Assembly: GCF_018882055.1 (NCBI RefSeq)
Contig: NZ_JACVPF010000001.1
Coordinates: forward strand, 1,138,722 to 1,202,721
Direction of reading: 5' to 3'
DNA from: Polynucleobacter sp. es-MAR-4
GTDB lineage: Bacteria; Pseudomonadota; Gammaproteobacteria; Burkholderiales; Burkholderiaceae
Length of the DNA: 64,000 nucleotides
Shown here: positions 9,451 to 19,210 of the stretch, one piece after another
Position numbering within the stretch: position 1 is the stretch's first letter
How the letters are laid out: every line of letters begins with the position of its first letter
Notes under the pieces: generated by a model
What the model saw: only the letters and a program-made list of their open reading frames with translations
What the model was told of the DNA's origin: nothing
Database searches by the model: none
Translations under genes and position numbers: made by a program

Positions 9451-9861
9451 TTACTTCGCTGCTTTACGACCATCAATACTGAATCTACCAGCACCAGTAG
9501 AAGCCAACACCAATAAACCACCCATTACCGCAATGTTCTTAAAGAATAGCAATTGAGCGATAAATACTGCATCTGCTGGAGCAGCCCAAAATGCATGCCC
9601 AGTAGCAGCAGCGATTAAAGTAAAGATCGCCATGATCACTGCAACGATACGTGTCTGAAAACCTACGATCAATGCAATGCTTCCCAAAACTTCAATCACA
9701 ATTGTTGCTACCAATGCGAATACTGGAGCTGTAATACCCAAAGAAGCGAAGTAGCCTAATGTTCCCTCAAATCCAGCAATCTTTCCCAAACCTGCCGGTA
9801 AAAATAGTGCAACGATAAGCAATCGACCAACGAGGTTAAGCATGCTTTGATATGTGTTCAT
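9451..9861 (-). CDS. DoxX family membrane protein
   Basis: This 136-residue protein has four predicted transmembrane helices and the DoxX signature: GRLLIVALFLPAGLGKIAGF at residues 12-31, and later ATGHAFW and FFKNIAVMGGLLVL. DoxX/YphA-type proteins are small inner-membrane proteins found near oxidoreductases and stress regulators; their activity is poorly defined. It is 24 bp upstream of the quinone reductase and directly downstream of the MarR gene, so it belongs to the same cluster. Confidence 0.9.
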   Translation of the reverse strand: MNTYQSMLNLVGRLLIVALFLPAGLGKIAGFEGTLGYFASLGITAPVFALVATIVIEVLGSIALIVGFQTRIVAVIMAIFTLIAAATGHAFWAAPADAVFIAQLLFFKNIAVMGGLLVLASTGAGRFSIDGRKAAK

Positions 9862-9896
9862 GTAATGTTCCTTTGTAATGTTTACTGAAAAATTGT

Positions 9897-10313
9897 TTAA
9901 TTAAAAATTGCTTTTACTTCTTTTAAAACCATTACCGCTTGTTCTAATTCTTTTTTGGTGAGCTTGCTAAACGCCTTGCCGAGGTATTCCACATGCTCCG
10001 GAAATACCTTCTTAAATAATTTGTCGCCAGACTTTGAGAGGCCAATCTTGTAACTACGGCCGTCTTCAACGTTCAGAAACTTTTCAATTAAGCCTTTCGC
10101 CTCGAGCCTTTCTAAAACACCCGTCATAGTGCCTTTAGAAACTAGTGTCTTCTCACCCAATTCCTTACAAGTCATTGGGGGCTGATTACCTAAGGTCGCC
10201 ACAATGTCAAACTGGGTTGTGGTTAAGCCCATCTCTTTAATATGCGCTCCAGAGTGAGCCTCAAAGGCCTGATAGGCCTGAACTAATTCCTTAACGAGGG
10301 ATAGGTGATTCAT
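9897..10313 (-). CDS. MarR-family transcriptional regulator
   Basis: The 138-residue product contains a winged helix-turn-helix: LTTTQFDIVATLGNQPPMTC, then LGEKTLVSKGTMTGVLERLE as the recognition region, and the wing KFLNVEDGRSYKIGLSKSG. MarR dimers repress operons and release DNA on binding phenols, quinones or after cysteine oxidation; a Cys lies in the QPPMTCKEL segment. It is the promoter-proximal gene of the DoxX-quinone reductase-pirin series and is preceded by a repeated operator-like array at 10341-10370, so it is likely autoregulated. Confidence 0.93.
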   Translation of the reverse strand: MNHLSLVKELVQAYQAFEAHSGAHIKEMGLTTTQFDIVATLGNQPPMTCKELGEKTLVSKGTMTGVLERLEAKGLIEKFLNVEDGRSYKIGLSKSGDKLFKKVFPEHVEYLGKAFSKLTKKELEQAVMVLKEVKAIFN

Positions 10314-10340
10314 TTCATTACCTCAATTTAGTCTGTATGC

Positions 10341-10370
10341 GTACTAGTTTAGTACTAGTTCGTACTAATT
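10341..10370. promoter_or_regulatory. Candidate MarR operator array
   Basis: Three copies of GTACTAGTT/GTACTAATT start at 10341, 10352 and 10362, close to one helical turn apart. They form overlapping inverted repeats: TTAGTAC-N6-GTACTAA at 10349-10368 and GTACTA-N3-TAGTAC at 10341-10355. The array is 28 bp upstream of the marR start. It is inferred to be the binding site of that regulator. Confidence 0.65.
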
Positions 10371-10397
10371 GCAAGACCCTACAGAATCAAGGGAATA

Positions 10398-10436
10398 AAC
10401 CCAGTTGATTGGATTACGCCTGGGTTAATGAAGTTA
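10398..10436 (-). terminator. Possible weak terminator after glmS
   Basis: AACCCAG at 10398-10404 pairs with CTGGGTT at 10430-10436 around a long loop, just past the glmS stop. No long T-run follows on the minus strand, so this is a tentative call. Confidence 0.35.
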
Positions 10437-10470
10437 CTTGGAATTTTGAGGTGAATCCACCCCAGAGAAA

Positions 10471-12303
10471 TTACTCGACGGTAACGCTCTTTGCGAGATT
10501 ACGCGGCTTGTCTACATCAGTACCCAGGGCGCAAGCGGTGTGATACGCCAGTAGTTGCAGTGGAACTACATGCAAGATTGGGGAAAGATTTCCATAGTGC
10601 TCAGGCAAGCGAATCACGTTGATGCCTTCGCTACTGGTAATTTCGGTATCTTGGTCTGCAAAGACGTACAACTTACCGCCACGGGCTTTGACTTCCTGCA
10701 TATTGGATTTGAGCTTTTCCAGCAAGTCATCATTAGGCGCTACAGTAACAACTGGCATCTTCTCGGTAACGAGTGCAAGAGGTCCATGCTTCAACTCGCC
10801 TGCTGGATAAGCTTCAGCATGAATATATGAAATCTCTTTTAACTTGAGCGCACCTTCAAGGGCAATTGGGTAATGCATGCCGCGGCCCAAAAACAAAGCA
10901 TTTTCACATTTAGCAAATGCAGCACTCCAAGCCATGATCTGCGGCTCAAGCGCTAAGACTGCATGCAACGCTTTTGGCAAATGGCGCAAGTCACGCAAAA
11001 GCTCTTTTTCTTGCTCGGGGCTGACCTTGCCTGCGCGCTTAGCCAATGAAACAGCCAGCAGATAGAGGGCAACTAATTGAGTGGTGAAGGCTTTAGTAGA
11101 AGCCACGCCAATTTCAGTGCCAGCCTTGGTCAAGAAATTCCAATTCGTTTCGCGAACCATGGCGCTACTAGCTACGTTGCAAATCGCCAGGGTGTATTGA
11201 TGACCCAAGGACTGCGCATGACGCAAGGCTGCCAAAGTATCTGCAGTCTCACCAGACTGGGACACCACCACAATTAATGTATTCGGATTAGGAACGGTAG
11301 TGCGATAGCGATACTCGCTCGCAATCTCAACTTGAGTCGGAATACCAGCCAAATCCTCTAACCAATATTTAGCAACACAAGCAGAGTAGTAACTAGTGCC
11401 GCAAGCTAATATCAAAATTTGATCAAACTTCTTCCACTGCTCAGGATCAGCGTTAAAGAGCTCCGGACCAAAACTGACAATGTTAGCTAGCGTATCGCCG
11501 ATCGCTCCTGGCTGCTCAAAAATCTCTTTTTGCATGTAGTGCTGATAAGGGCCTAGATCTACTGAGTCAGCTTGTGCAGGCATAGCCTTATGCTCTCTCT
11601 GCACAGATTTTCCAGCTTGATCAAGGATCTCAATACCGTCAGCCTTCAGAATGGCGACATCACCTTCTTCGAGATACATCATCGAATGTGCACGGCCAGC
11701 TAAAGCTAGTGCATCAGACGCAAGGAAGTTTTCATTTTTACCAAGGGCAACAACCAATGGAGAGCCAACGCGCGCACCGACTAAAACATCTGGACGATCT
11801 TGCGCAATCACACCGATCGCATAGGCGCCATGTAAGCGCGGCAATACCGATTGAACAGAAGCCACTAAATCAACTTGCTTGCTAGACACATAGGCTTGAT
11901 GAACTAAATGCGCAATTACCTCAGTATCAGTTTCAGATGTAAATACATAGCCCGCAGACTTCAACTCTGTACGCAGTGATTCGTAGTTCTCAATAATGCC
12001 GTTATGCACTACAGCGATTAGTCCACCAGAAATATGGGGATGTGCATTTTGTGTATCGGGCTTGCCGTGTGTTGCCCATCGGGTATGTGCAATACCTAAA
12101 GTGCCATGAAAATCCTTGCCCTGCTCTGCTAACTCAGAAACGCGAGCAGTCGTACGGGCACGTTCAATTGGATGCTTGGCATCATCGCCATTAATTACAG
12201 CAAAACCACATGAGTCGTAACCGCGATATTCAAGGCGACGTAGGCCTTCGATCAATACTTCAACAATATTCTTGCGCGATGCTGCGCCAACGATTCCGCA
12301 CAT
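10471..12303 (-). CDS. glmS: Glutamine--fructose-6-phosphate aminotransferase (isomerizing)
   Basis: This 610-residue protein makes glucosamine-6-phosphate, the entry step to UDP-GlcNAc for peptidoglycan and lipid A. The N-terminal glutaminase uses Cys2 (MCGIVGAAS) and shows HTRWATHG and HNGIIENY. Two SIS sugar-isomerase domains follow, with [17 protein letters not shown] and STKAFTTQ, and the C-terminus ends [13 protein letters not shown] as in all GlmS. The start overlaps the glmU stop by one base, so the two consecutive pathway genes are co-transcribed. No glmS ribozyme is present in front of it, as expected in proteobacteria. Confidence 0.98.
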   Translation of the reverse strand: MCGIVGAASRKNIVEVLIEGLRRLEYRGYDSCGFAVINGDDAKHPIERARTTARVSELAEQGKDFHGTLGIAHTRWATHGKPDTQNAHPHISGGLIAVVHNGIIENYESLRTELKSAGYVFTSETDTEVIAHLVHQAYVSSKQVDLVASVQSVLPRLHGAYAIGVIAQDRPDVLVGARVGSPLVVALGKNENFLASDALALAGRAHSMMYLEEGDVAILKADGIEILDQAGKSVQREHKAMPAQADSVDLGPYQHYMQKEIFEQPGAIGDTLANIVSFGPELFNADPEQWKKFDQILILACGTSYYSACVAKYWLEDLAGIPTQVEIASEYRYRTTVPNPNTLIVVVSQSGETADTLAALRHAQSLGHQYTLAICNVASSAMVRETNWNFLTKAGTEIGVASTKAFTTQLVALYLLAVSLAKRAGKVSPEQEKELLRDLRHLPKALHAVLALEPQIMAWSAAFAKCENALFLGRGMHYPIALEGALKLKEISYIHAEAYPAGELKHGPLALVTEKMPVVTVAPNDDLLEKLKSNMQEVKARGGKLYVFADQDTEITSSEGINVIRLPEHYGNLSPILHVVPLQLLAYHTACALGTDVDKPRNLAKSVTVE

Positions 12304-13754
12304 TATTTTTTAGCTTTCACAGATTTTTTAGTGGCAACTTTCTTGGTCACCACCTTCTTTACCGGGCGTTGCCACTGTAAAGAGATTTGCTTAGCGCGCG
12401 ACACGGTAAGTTGATTCGGTGGCGCATCTTTAGTCAGGGTCGTGCCAGCACCCAATGTAGCGCCACGGCCAACACGCACTGGGGCAACCAACTGAGTATC
12501 CGAACCAATGAAGACATCATCCTCAATAATCGTTTGATGTTTATTGACACCATCGTAGTTGCAGGTAATCGTACCTGCACCGATATTCACTCTTGATCCA
12601 ACAATCGAATCACCCACATAAGCTAAGTGATTAGCTTTGCTACTGGCGGCAATCTTACTGTTCTTCACTTCTACAAAATTACCAATGTGCACATCATTCG
12701 CCAAGTCAGCACCCGGGCGTAAGCGAGCATAAGGCCCGATCAGCGAACTTGCGCCAACTTTTGCACCGTCAATATGGCTGTATGGGTGAATAGTGACATT
12801 CTTACCAATCACGCTATTGCGAATAATGCAGTACGGGCCCACTTTTGTGCCAGCAGCTAGAGTTACGCAACCTTCAAATACACAACCTACATCAATAAAG
12901 ACATCGGTACCGCACTCTAGCGTTCCGCGGATATCGATGCGCGCTGGGTCAGCCAAGGAAACACCGGCGTCCATTAATGCATTCGCTTGATTGAGTTGAT
13001 GTACTCGCTCTAACGCAGCCAACTGATCTCGACTATTGACACCAACGATCTCATACTCAGCATCGGCTTGTGCAGTGCGAATAGGCACGCTGTCTTTAAC
13101 CGCCATCGCGATAACATCAGTTAAATAGTATTCGCCCTGGGCATTGCTGGCTCGCAAAGACTTCAACCATTTCTTAAGTGAATTGGTTGGCAGAACCATG
13201 ATGCCGGTATTGATTTCTTGAATACGCTTTTGCTCAGGCAATGCATCTTTTTCTTCGACAATCGCCATTACCGAACCATCGATATCTCGCACGATGCGGC
13301 CATAGCCTGTTGGATTGCTGAGATTTTGAGTCAGGAGCGCCAAAGCAGAATCTTGACCACGTACACCATCAGCCAATTTAGCTAATTTAGAAAGCGTCTT
13401 TTTACTTGTAAGAGGCACATCGCCATAGAGAACCAAAGTAGGTTCATTTACATCCAGCTTAGGCAGCGCTTGTAATAAAGCGTGGCCCGTTCCTTTTTGC
13501 TCGGCCTGCAATGCAGTGCCAACCTTGCCAAAGCGAGAATCCTGCTCGGTGGTAATTTGAAGAAACTCTTTAACATCGGCCGCGCCGTGACCAACAACAA
13601 CAATGGGGCCAGTTTTAGTGCTTTTACCCTGCAGATCTAAGGCTGTGTTGAGCACGTGCTGAAGAAGGGGTTTCCCGGCCAAGGTTTGAAGAACCTTGGG
13701 TAATGCGGACTTCATCCGCTTTCCCTGCCCAGCAGCCAAAATAACGATGTTCAT
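12303..13754 (-). CDS. glmU: Bifunctional GlmU: glucosamine-1-phosphate acetyltransferase / GlcNAc-1-phosphate uridyltransferase
   Basis: The 483-residue protein has an N-terminal pyrophosphorylase domain starting [17 protein letters not shown] (the nucleotide-binding loop) with LYGDVPLT near residue 108, and a C-terminal left-handed beta-helix acetyltransferase with [20 protein letters not shown] and GADTQL-like repeats. It performs the last two steps to UDP-GlcNAc. It is longer than E. coli GlmU (456) because of a lysine-rich C-terminal tail of about 20 residues after the last hexapeptide region. The start overlaps the ttcA stop by four bases (ATGA). Confidence 0.97.
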   Translation of the reverse strand: MNIVILAAGQGKRMKSALPKVLQTLAGKPLLQHVLNTALDLQGKSTKTGPIVVVGHGAADVKEFLQITTEQDSRFGKVGTALQAEQKGTGHALLQALPKLDVNEPTLVLYGDVPLTSKKTLSKLAKLADGVRGQDSALALLTQNLSNPTGYGRIVRDIDGSVMAIVEEKDALPEQKRIQEINTGIMVLPTNSLKKWLKSLRASNAQGEYYLTDVIAMAVKDSVPIRTAQADAEYEIVGVNSRDQLAALERVHQLNQANALMDAGVSLADPARIDIRGTLECGTDVFIDVGCVFEGCVTLAAGTKVGPYCIIRNSVIGKNVTIHPYSHIDGAKVGASSLIGPYARLRPGADLANDVHIGNFVEVKNSKIAASSKANHLAYVGDSIVGSRVNIGAGTITCNYDGVNKHQTIIEDDVFIGSDTQLVAPVRVGRGATLGAGTTLTKDAPPNQLTVSRAKQISLQWQRPVKKVVTKKVATKKSVKAKK

Positions 13755-14659
13755 AAAGAGGGATTATAAGACCCCTGAATCAACGTTCCACAGGCTATTT
13801 CATCAATTTCTGTCTCATCAATCGCTTTGTCGCCAGCCGATCTTGCGGCAATGCCCGATAGCTCTGTAGAAATCTCGAGATTCTTGAAATCAAAAGCCTC
13901 TCCATCCATTAAATGGGATGGCACGATATGGTGCATTGAGCGGAATAGATTCTCGACGCGCCCTGGGTGCTTTTTCTCCCAATCGCGCAGCATCTCTTTC
14001 ATAGCACCGCGCTGCAAGTTTGGCTGACTGCCACAGAGATTGCACGGAATAATGGGGAAGTTTATATCTACCGCATAACGTTCAAGCAACTTTTCAGGAA
14101 CGTAAGCGAGAGGACGAATAACAATATGCTTGCCATCATCAGATCGCAACTTTGGTGGCATACCTTTGAGCTTGCCCGCAAAGAACATATTCAACATCAA
14201 TGTTTCTAAGATGTCATCGCGATGATGGCCTAAAGCAATTTTGGTCGCACCCAACTCATCTGCAACACGATATAAAATCCCACGACGCAATCGAGAGCAA
14301 AGACCACAAGTTGTCTTACCTTCCGGAACTACACGCTTCACGATGCTGTAGGTATCTTGATTTTCAATATGGTACTGAACACCCAAAGCTTTTAAATAGT
14401 TAGGCAAAATTTCTGCCGGAAATCCTGGCTGCTTCTGATCCAAATTAACAGCAACAATTTCAAAATCAATTGGGGCGCGCTCGCGCAATTTCAAAAGAAT
14501 ATCGAGCATGGCATAGCTATCTTTGCCGCCTGACAGACAGACCATCACTTTGTCACCATCTTCGATCATGCCAAAGTCACCAATAGCCTGGCCAACTAAA
14601 CGGCAGAGCTTTTTCTCAAGCTTGTTTTCTTCGAAGACGACTTTACGGATATCACTCAT
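13751..14659 (-). CDS. ttcA: tRNA 2-thiocytidine biosynthesis protein TtcA
   Basis: At 302 residues this is a standard-length TtcA, which thiolates C32 of certain tRNAs using ATP and a 4Fe-4S cluster. The PP-loop SGGKDS is at residues 43-48. The cluster cysteines are present as CGLC (118-121) and in PCNLCG (C206, C209). [10 protein letters not shown] is the second ATP-binding signature. It lies between folB and glmU in a single-strand operon with four-base overlap to glmU. Confidence 0.96.
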   Translation of the reverse strand: MSDIRKVVFEENKLEKKLCRLVGQAIGDFGMIEDGDKVMVCLSGGKDSYAMLDILLKLRERAPIDFEIVAVNLDQKQPGFPAEILPNYLKALGVQYHIENQDTYSIVKRVVPEGKTTCGLCSRLRRGILYRVADELGATKIALGHHRDDILETLMLNMFFAGKLKGMPPKLRSDDGKHIVIRPLAYVPEKLLERYAVDINFPIIPCNLCGSQPNLQRGAMKEMLRDWEKKHPGRVENLFRSMHHIVPSHLMDGEAFDFKNLEISTELSGIAARSAGDKAIDETEIDEIACGTLIQGSYNPSL

Positions 14660-14691
14660 AGCGACTAAATTTTTCTGGCTTTTCTTTAAAC

Positions 14692-15081
14692 TTACTTCAT
14701 CCGAAATACTTCAACCCCAACAGAGTGGCAATCTGGATAAACGTCTGGCTTTGCCGTGCTGACTCGAGCAGCAATGACCTTGGGATGCAAGAGCATTGCG
14801 GTCACGATGTCATCGCAGAAAGTTTCCTGTAAATGGATATGGCCCTGGGAAGACCGCGCCTTAATGGTTTCACGCATGAAGTCGTAATCTACAACCTCTT
14901 CCAACAAGTCTTTAGAAGGGGTGTTCATATTCAAAGGAATATAGAGATCTACATTGAGAATGACGCGCTGCTCAGCCTTCTTTTCAAAATCGTGCACACC
15001 GATATTGATATAGATTTCATAGTCACGCAGAAATAAACGGCGGCAATCAACTAAAGCAGGATGAGAAAGAATAGCGTGCAT
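14692..15081 (-). CDS. folB: Dihydroneopterin aldolase
   Basis: The 129-residue protein belongs to the FolB family, which cleaves 7,8-dihydroneopterin to 6-hydroxymethyl-dihydropterin in folate synthesis. The start of the fold, [31 protein letters not shown] in part, carries the family IGVHDFEK motif, and YDFMRETI and QETFCDDI supply the central helix and active-site region. The C-terminal [15 protein letters not shown] is typical. It follows a PTR1-type reductase gene by 14 bp, joining two pterin genes in one operon. Confidence 0.93.
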   Translation of the reverse strand: MHAILSHPALVDCRRLFLRDYEIYINIGVHDFEKKAEQRVILNVDLYIPLNMNTPSKDLLEEVVDYDFMRETIKARSSQGHIHLQETFCDDIVTAMLLHPKVIAARVSTAKPDVYPDCHSVGVEVFRMK

Positions 15082-15095
15082 AAATTTTTTAACTT

Positions 15096-15917
15096 TTAAT
15101 TTGTTTTAAACATCACATCGCGTGATGATGGCAACAGATGTTGTCCGCCATCCACATATAAGGTCGTTCCAGTGATCGCATTCGAGCTCGCTAAAAATAC
15201 GGCTGCTTTTGCAATATCACTTGGTGTTGATGACTTACCTAATGGAGTCATCTGATGCGCCTTAGTAAAACCTGATTCAGTTTGATCGCCCGAAGTCAGC
15301 GTAATGCCAGGGGCCAAGCCAATCACCCGCAAGTGCGGAGCAAAATCTACTGCCAGCACCTCAACTGAAGTAAGCAGTGCCGCTTTAGATAATGTGTAAG
15401 ACAAATAATCTGGATTGAGATTAATTAATTTTTGATCGAGCAGTTGAATCACCGAGGGGATTGATAAATTATTCTCCCCCGCTTTCTTTGTCTGACTCTT
15501 TTGAAATTCAAACATCAACTGAGATAGCAAAATAGGGGCTGCTAAATTGACTTGCATGTGGTCTTGCAAACTTTTACCGCTGAGTGGGGTGTCTGAATTA
15601 GCGCGATCATATTCAAAGATTGAAGCGCTATTCACGAGACACTCGAGGTTTTGAAACTCAGCAACAACAGCGGAAAACAGAGAATGGATTTCTGCTTCGC
15701 TAGCGAGGTCAGCCTTAAATGCCACAGCCTTACGCCCCAAGCCTTGGACTTCTGAAACGGCAGCCTGGGCATCTGAGGCAGACTGGCCATAATGAATCGC
15801 GATATCCCAGCCCTGACGAGCAAATTCCAAGGCAATTTCTCGGCCAAGACGCTTGGCAGCGCCGGTCACTAAAACTGCTTTATTTTGCTGAGGTTGTAGG
15901 TTTGAACTCAAGTTCAC
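15096..15917 (-). CDS. SDR-family pteridine reductase-like protein (FolM/PTR1 type)
   Basis: This 273-residue short-chain dehydrogenase has the cofactor loop TGAAKRLGR at 18-26, the form typical of FolM and PTR1 (arginine for NADPH). The catalytic set is D161, Y174 and K178, the same Asp-Tyr-Lys spacing as in pteridine reductase PTR1, rather than the usual Ser-Tyr-Lys. It probably reduces dihydromonapterin, dihydrobiopterin or dihydrofolate. Its position before folB supports a pterin role. It is divergent from the MidA-like gene with only about 25 bp between starts. Confidence 0.85.
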   Translation of the reverse strand: MNLSSNLQPQQNKAVLVTGAAKRLGREIALEFARQGWDIAIHYGQSASDAQAAVSEVQGLGRKAVAFKADLASEAEIHSLFSAVVAEFQNLECLVNSASIFEYDRANSDTPLSGKSLQDHMQVNLAAPILLSQLMFEFQKSQTKKAGENNLSIPSVIQLLDQKLINLNPDYLSYTLSKAALLTSVEVLAVDFAPHLRVIGLAPGITLTSGDQTESGFTKAHQMTPLGKSSTPSDIAKAAVFLASSNAITGTTLYVDGGQHLLPSSRDVMFKTN

Positions 15918-15942
15918 TTAAATTCTCTTAGACTAGCGAGCT

Positions 15943-17130
15943 ATGGATATTACCTTGACCAGCCTAGAAACGGCTCATACAGAGCTTCTTAGCCAAAAAA
16001 TAATGGCCGAAATCGCCTCTAATGGCGGCTGGATACCCTTTTCAAGGTATATGGAAATGGCTTTATATGAGCCAGGCATGGGTTATTACAGCGCTGGAGC
16101 CCACAAATTGGGTGCTGGCGGTGATTTCACGACAGCCCCAGAGCTATCCCCCCTATTTGGCGCTGCCATCGTAGAAACCCTTTTACCGATTCTGGAGGGC
16201 CTTCAAACCCAAGGGCTCCCCACCCAAATTCTGGAGTTTGGCGCAGGCACCGGTAAATTGGCTGAATCCATTCTCACCCGACTGAACGATCTTGAGTTTT
16301 CCCTGGATCGCTACGACATCATTGAGATCTCGCCAGACCTAACCCAAAGACAAGAAGCGCGCCTTAAGCAACTTGCCGAGAAACTAGCCCTATCTACTCA
16401 ATCCAATTGGTTAAGTTCTTTACCTAGCAACTTCAAGGGCATCATTCTGGCCAACGAGGTAATTGATGCCATCCCCTGTGACGCCATCATTTTTCAAAAT
16501 GGCTTTTGGTATCAACAAGGCATCGCTGTAATTGATGGCAAGCTTGCTTGGTCGACAGGACAACCCGTTGAGCAGTCACTGCTTCCAGAGACTTTGCTCA
16601 CCGGAAACTTTTCTGAAGGCTACGTTACTGAATTACATGCGCCCGCAAATGCTTGGATGCGCCAAGTAGCTAAGCATCTCGATACCGGACTTTTCCTCAC
16701 GTTTGATTACGGATTTCCGGAGAGTGAGTATTACCATGCACAACGACTAGAAGGCACTCTCATGGCGCATCATCGTCATCACGCTATTCAAGATCCATTT
16801 CACCTTCCGGGACTATGCGATTTAACAACGCACGTGGAATGGTCACAGATTGCACGCAGCGCACTCAAGGAAGAAGTTGATGATGTCTATCTCAGCAATC
16901 AAGCGTCTTATTTGCTAGATGCCGGTATTGGCGATATTGCATTAGAGATTGGCGATCCTAGCAACCCAGAAACCTTCTTACCTATTTCGAACTCGCTGCA
17001 AAAACTATTATCTGAAGCGGAGATGGGCGAGCTATTCAAAGTCTTTGCATTCTCAAAGAAACTGTCTGAGGTATTGCCAGACCACGTCTTAGAAGACCTA
17101 CCTGGCCTTCGAGGCAGAAATCGGCTGTAA
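15943..17130 (+). CDS. MidA/NDUFAF7-family SAM-dependent methyltransferase
   Basis: The 395-residue product belongs to the DUF185/MidA family. LYEPGMGYY (41-49) and GDFTTAPELSP (60-70) are family signatures, ILEFGAGTGKLAES (about 96-108) is the SAM-binding motif I, and ANEVIDAIPCD follows. The mitochondrial member dimethylates an arginine of the NDUFS2 subunit of complex I and is needed for its assembly; a similar role in bacteria is inferred, not shown. It is transcribed away from the pterin operon and converges on cca. Confidence 0.88.
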   Translation: MDITLTSLETAHTELLSQKIMAEIASNGGWIPFSRYMEMALYEPGMGYYSAGAHKLGAGGDFTTAPELSPLFGAAIVETLLPILEGLQTQGLPTQILEFGAGTGKLAESILTRLNDLEFSLDRYDIIEISPDLTQRQEARLKQLAEKLALSTQSNWLSSLPSNFKGIILANEVIDAIPCDAIIFQNGFWYQQGIAVIDGKLAWSTGQPVEQSLLPETLLTGNFSEGYVTELHAPANAWMRQVAKHLDTGLFLTFDYGFPESEYYHAQRLEGTLMAHHRHHAIQDPFHLPGLCDLTTHVEWSQIARSALKEEVDDVYLSNQASYLLDAGIGDIALEIGDPSNPETFLPISNSLQKLLSEAEMGELFKVFAFSKKLSEVLPDHVLEDLPGLRGRNRL

Positions 17131-17134
17131 GCTT

Positions 17135-18274
17135 TTAAATACTTACTGCTTTAGTAATAGTCAAGAGTCGCGCAGCATCTACTGCACTACGAATTCTTTC
17201 ACCATTAGCTCTCTGGTCTTCAGGAACACCTTCAATAATTTCGGCCGTGTTGAGCGATTGGGCATTTTGCATTGCTGAAATTAAAGCGTTGACATTCAAG
17301 CCAATACGCTTTGCTAAATTCAACAAAGCATTTCCACGCTCAGGCTTACGCCAAACGTCTGCACGATTAAACCAGGTCAATATATCTGCAGGCTGATAGC
17401 TAACACCCGCATCATTGACTGATTTCTCAATGAGTATATTGAGCTCACTAAATATTTCACTGAAATCACGCACCTCATTTGGCATCTTGACGCACTCCGC
17501 CCATGAGCGAATTTCACTAGCAGGTAAAGACATGAGAGTAACGGCGCAACGATCTTCGAGACGGTTATCTACTGCATGTAAATGTGCGATGAGCTGTTCG
17601 CGGAATTCTTCTTTAGCCAAACAGGATGTCAGCATTACCGGCAGTAATACCTTGGCTGCATCAGTATCCAGTAGAACTTGGAACATTCGCATGGGCTTGA
17701 TGGCTGTAAAGCCTCTAGCCAACTCCTGCCAAACTCTCTCAGCTGAGAGTGCCGACAATTCATTCGACTGAACGATAGCCTGCAAAGCAGCCATGGTTTC
17801 TGGCGCAACCGTAAACTCCGGAAAGCGCGCTGCAAAACGAGCGACACGCAATAAACGCAAAGGGTCTTCAGCAAACGCATCGGACACGTGACGAAATACT
17901 CTAGCCGCCAAGTCTTGCTGACCGTTGTAGGGATCCAAAATAGGGCCCACCCATTTACCATCAGCACCGACCTCTTGCGCCATTGCATTAATCGTCAAAT
18001 CACGACGCTCTAAGTCTTGCTCCAAGGTGACAGTTGGGTCTGCATAAAACATAAAGCCTTTGTAGCCCTTGCCTGTTTTACGCTCTGTGCGAGCTAAGGC
18101 ATATTCAGCTTGGGTATCTGGGTGCAAGAAGACTGGAAAATCTTTGCCCACCGGACGAAAGCCCTGAGCAATCATTTCTTCTACGCTTGAGCCAACTACT
18201 ACATAGTCAATGTCGTGTACCGGCAAACCCATGAGGGTATCCCGAATAGCACCACCAACTGCATAGATCTTCAT
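17135..18274 (-). CDS. cca: CCA tRNA nucleotidyltransferase
   Basis: This 379-residue class II nucleotidyltransferase adds or repairs the tRNA 3' CCA end. Visible motifs are GGAIRD (7-12), the metal-binding D21 and D23 in [19 protein letters not shown] (about 90-99) and [16 protein letters not shown]. coli Cca is longer (412) and carries a C-terminal HD phosphohydrolase domain. Here the expected HD motif region reads [10 protein letters not shown] with no His-Asp pair, so the 2',3'-phosphodiesterase activity is probably lost. The gene is four bases from the NDUFA9-like gene, with which it is likely co-transcribed. Confidence 0.95.
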   Translation of the reverse strand: MKIYAVGGAIRDTLMGLPVHDIDYVVVGSSVEEMIAQGFRPVGKDFPVFLHPDTQAEYALARTERKTGKGYKGFMFYADPTVTLEQDLERRDLTINAMAQEVGADGKWVGPILDPYNGQQDLAARVFRHVSDAFAEDPLRLLRVARFAARFPEFTVAPETMAALQAIVQSNELSALSAERVWQELARGFTAIKPMRMFQVLLDTDAAKVLLPVMLTSCLAKEEFREQLIAHLHAVDNRLEDRCAVTLMSLPASEIRSWAECVKMPNEVRDFSEIFSELNILIEKSVNDAGVSYQPADILTWFNRADVWRKPERGNALLNLAKRIGLNVNALISAMQNAQSLNTAEIIEGVPEDQRANGERIRSAVDAARLLTITKAVSI

Positions 18275-18278
18275 GGGT

Positions 18279-19187
18279 TTATTTCATGCCTTCTAAGGTA
18301 CGACGGCTAATGCCAAATACTTTAGTCAAGGCATCCACACCATTCAGCGGCAAGATATTTGGTACCTGCATTGAAGCAATATTGTCGCGCGACATCAGAG
18401 TTGGAACCGGCAGGTATTCAAAAGCCAAAGCCTGAAGATAACCAACAAAAGCAGGCACAGAAATGATCGCGCATTTTGTATTGACCTTGCGCGCAGCAAA
18501 TTCCACAATCTCTTTCATGGTGTAAACGGTAGGCCCCACCAAATCATAAGATTGATGAATAGTCGATGGCATTTTCAAAGACTTGGTAAATGCACTAGCC
18601 ACATCATCAACACTCACCGGCTGAAACTGTGCACCAGAATTTGCCAAAGGCATCGCTGGAAATAACTTCGTTAACTTGGAAAACAAATTAATAAATTGAT
18701 CTTGAGCACCAAAAATCACTGAAGGCCTAAAAATAGTCCAATCGAGCTTGCTGGCTTTTACTGCAGCTTCGCCATCACCTTTACTGCGCTGATACATCGA
18801 TGGACCATTCGAATCCGCGCCCAATGCACTCATGTGCAAGTAACGCTTGAGACCATGCAACTGCATTGCAGTAATGATATTTTTAGGGAGCTCTACATGT
18901 GCAGCTTCGAATACTTTTCCGTATGGCTGTGCAGGCTTGTCATGCAATACGCCCACCAAATTAATAACTGCGCCATTAGGCTTAATTCGTGAGCAAAGTG
19001 CTTGCAAATCATTAAACTCATGAACGTCGGCATCTTCTAAATGGACCTTCGGTAGCATGCGCAATTCACGTGCGGATGCTAAGTGTCTAGTGGGCAACAA
19101 AACGGAATAGCCCTCTGCTTGCAATTGGGCAGCCAAGACTCTGCCTACAAAACCGTTACCGCCAATTAGCAGAATGTCATATTTCAT
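18279..19187 (-). CDS. Complex I NDUFA9 subunit-like NAD(P)-binding protein
   Basis: The 302-residue protein is an extended/atypical SDR with the dinucleotide loop [11 protein letters not shown] at residues 8-18 and the segment [23 protein letters not shown], which marks the NDUFA9/YbjT-like family. FRPSVIFG and [11 protein letters not shown] are also family features. The mitochondrial homologue is an accessory subunit of complex I; bacterial members are annotated by similarity and have no proven substrate. A MidA-like gene nearby may reflect a shared link to complex I. Confidence 0.85.
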   Translation of the reverse strand: MKYDILLIGGNGFVGRVLAAQLQAEGYSVLLPTRHLASARELRMLPKVHLEDADVHEFNDLQALCSRIKPNGAVINLVGVLHDKPAQPYGKVFEAAHVELPKNIITAMQLHGLKRYLHMSALGADSNGPSMYQRSKGDGEAAVKASKLDWTIFRPSVIFGAQDQFINLFSKLTKLFPAMPLANSGAQFQPVSVDDVASAFTKSLKMPSTIHQSYDLVGPTVYTMKEIVEFAARKVNTKCAIISVPAFVGYLQALAFEYLPVPTLMSRDNIASMQVPNILPLNGVDALTKVFGISRRTLEGMK

Positions 19188-19210
19188 AAAACTCCAATGT
19201 AGTTGAAATA

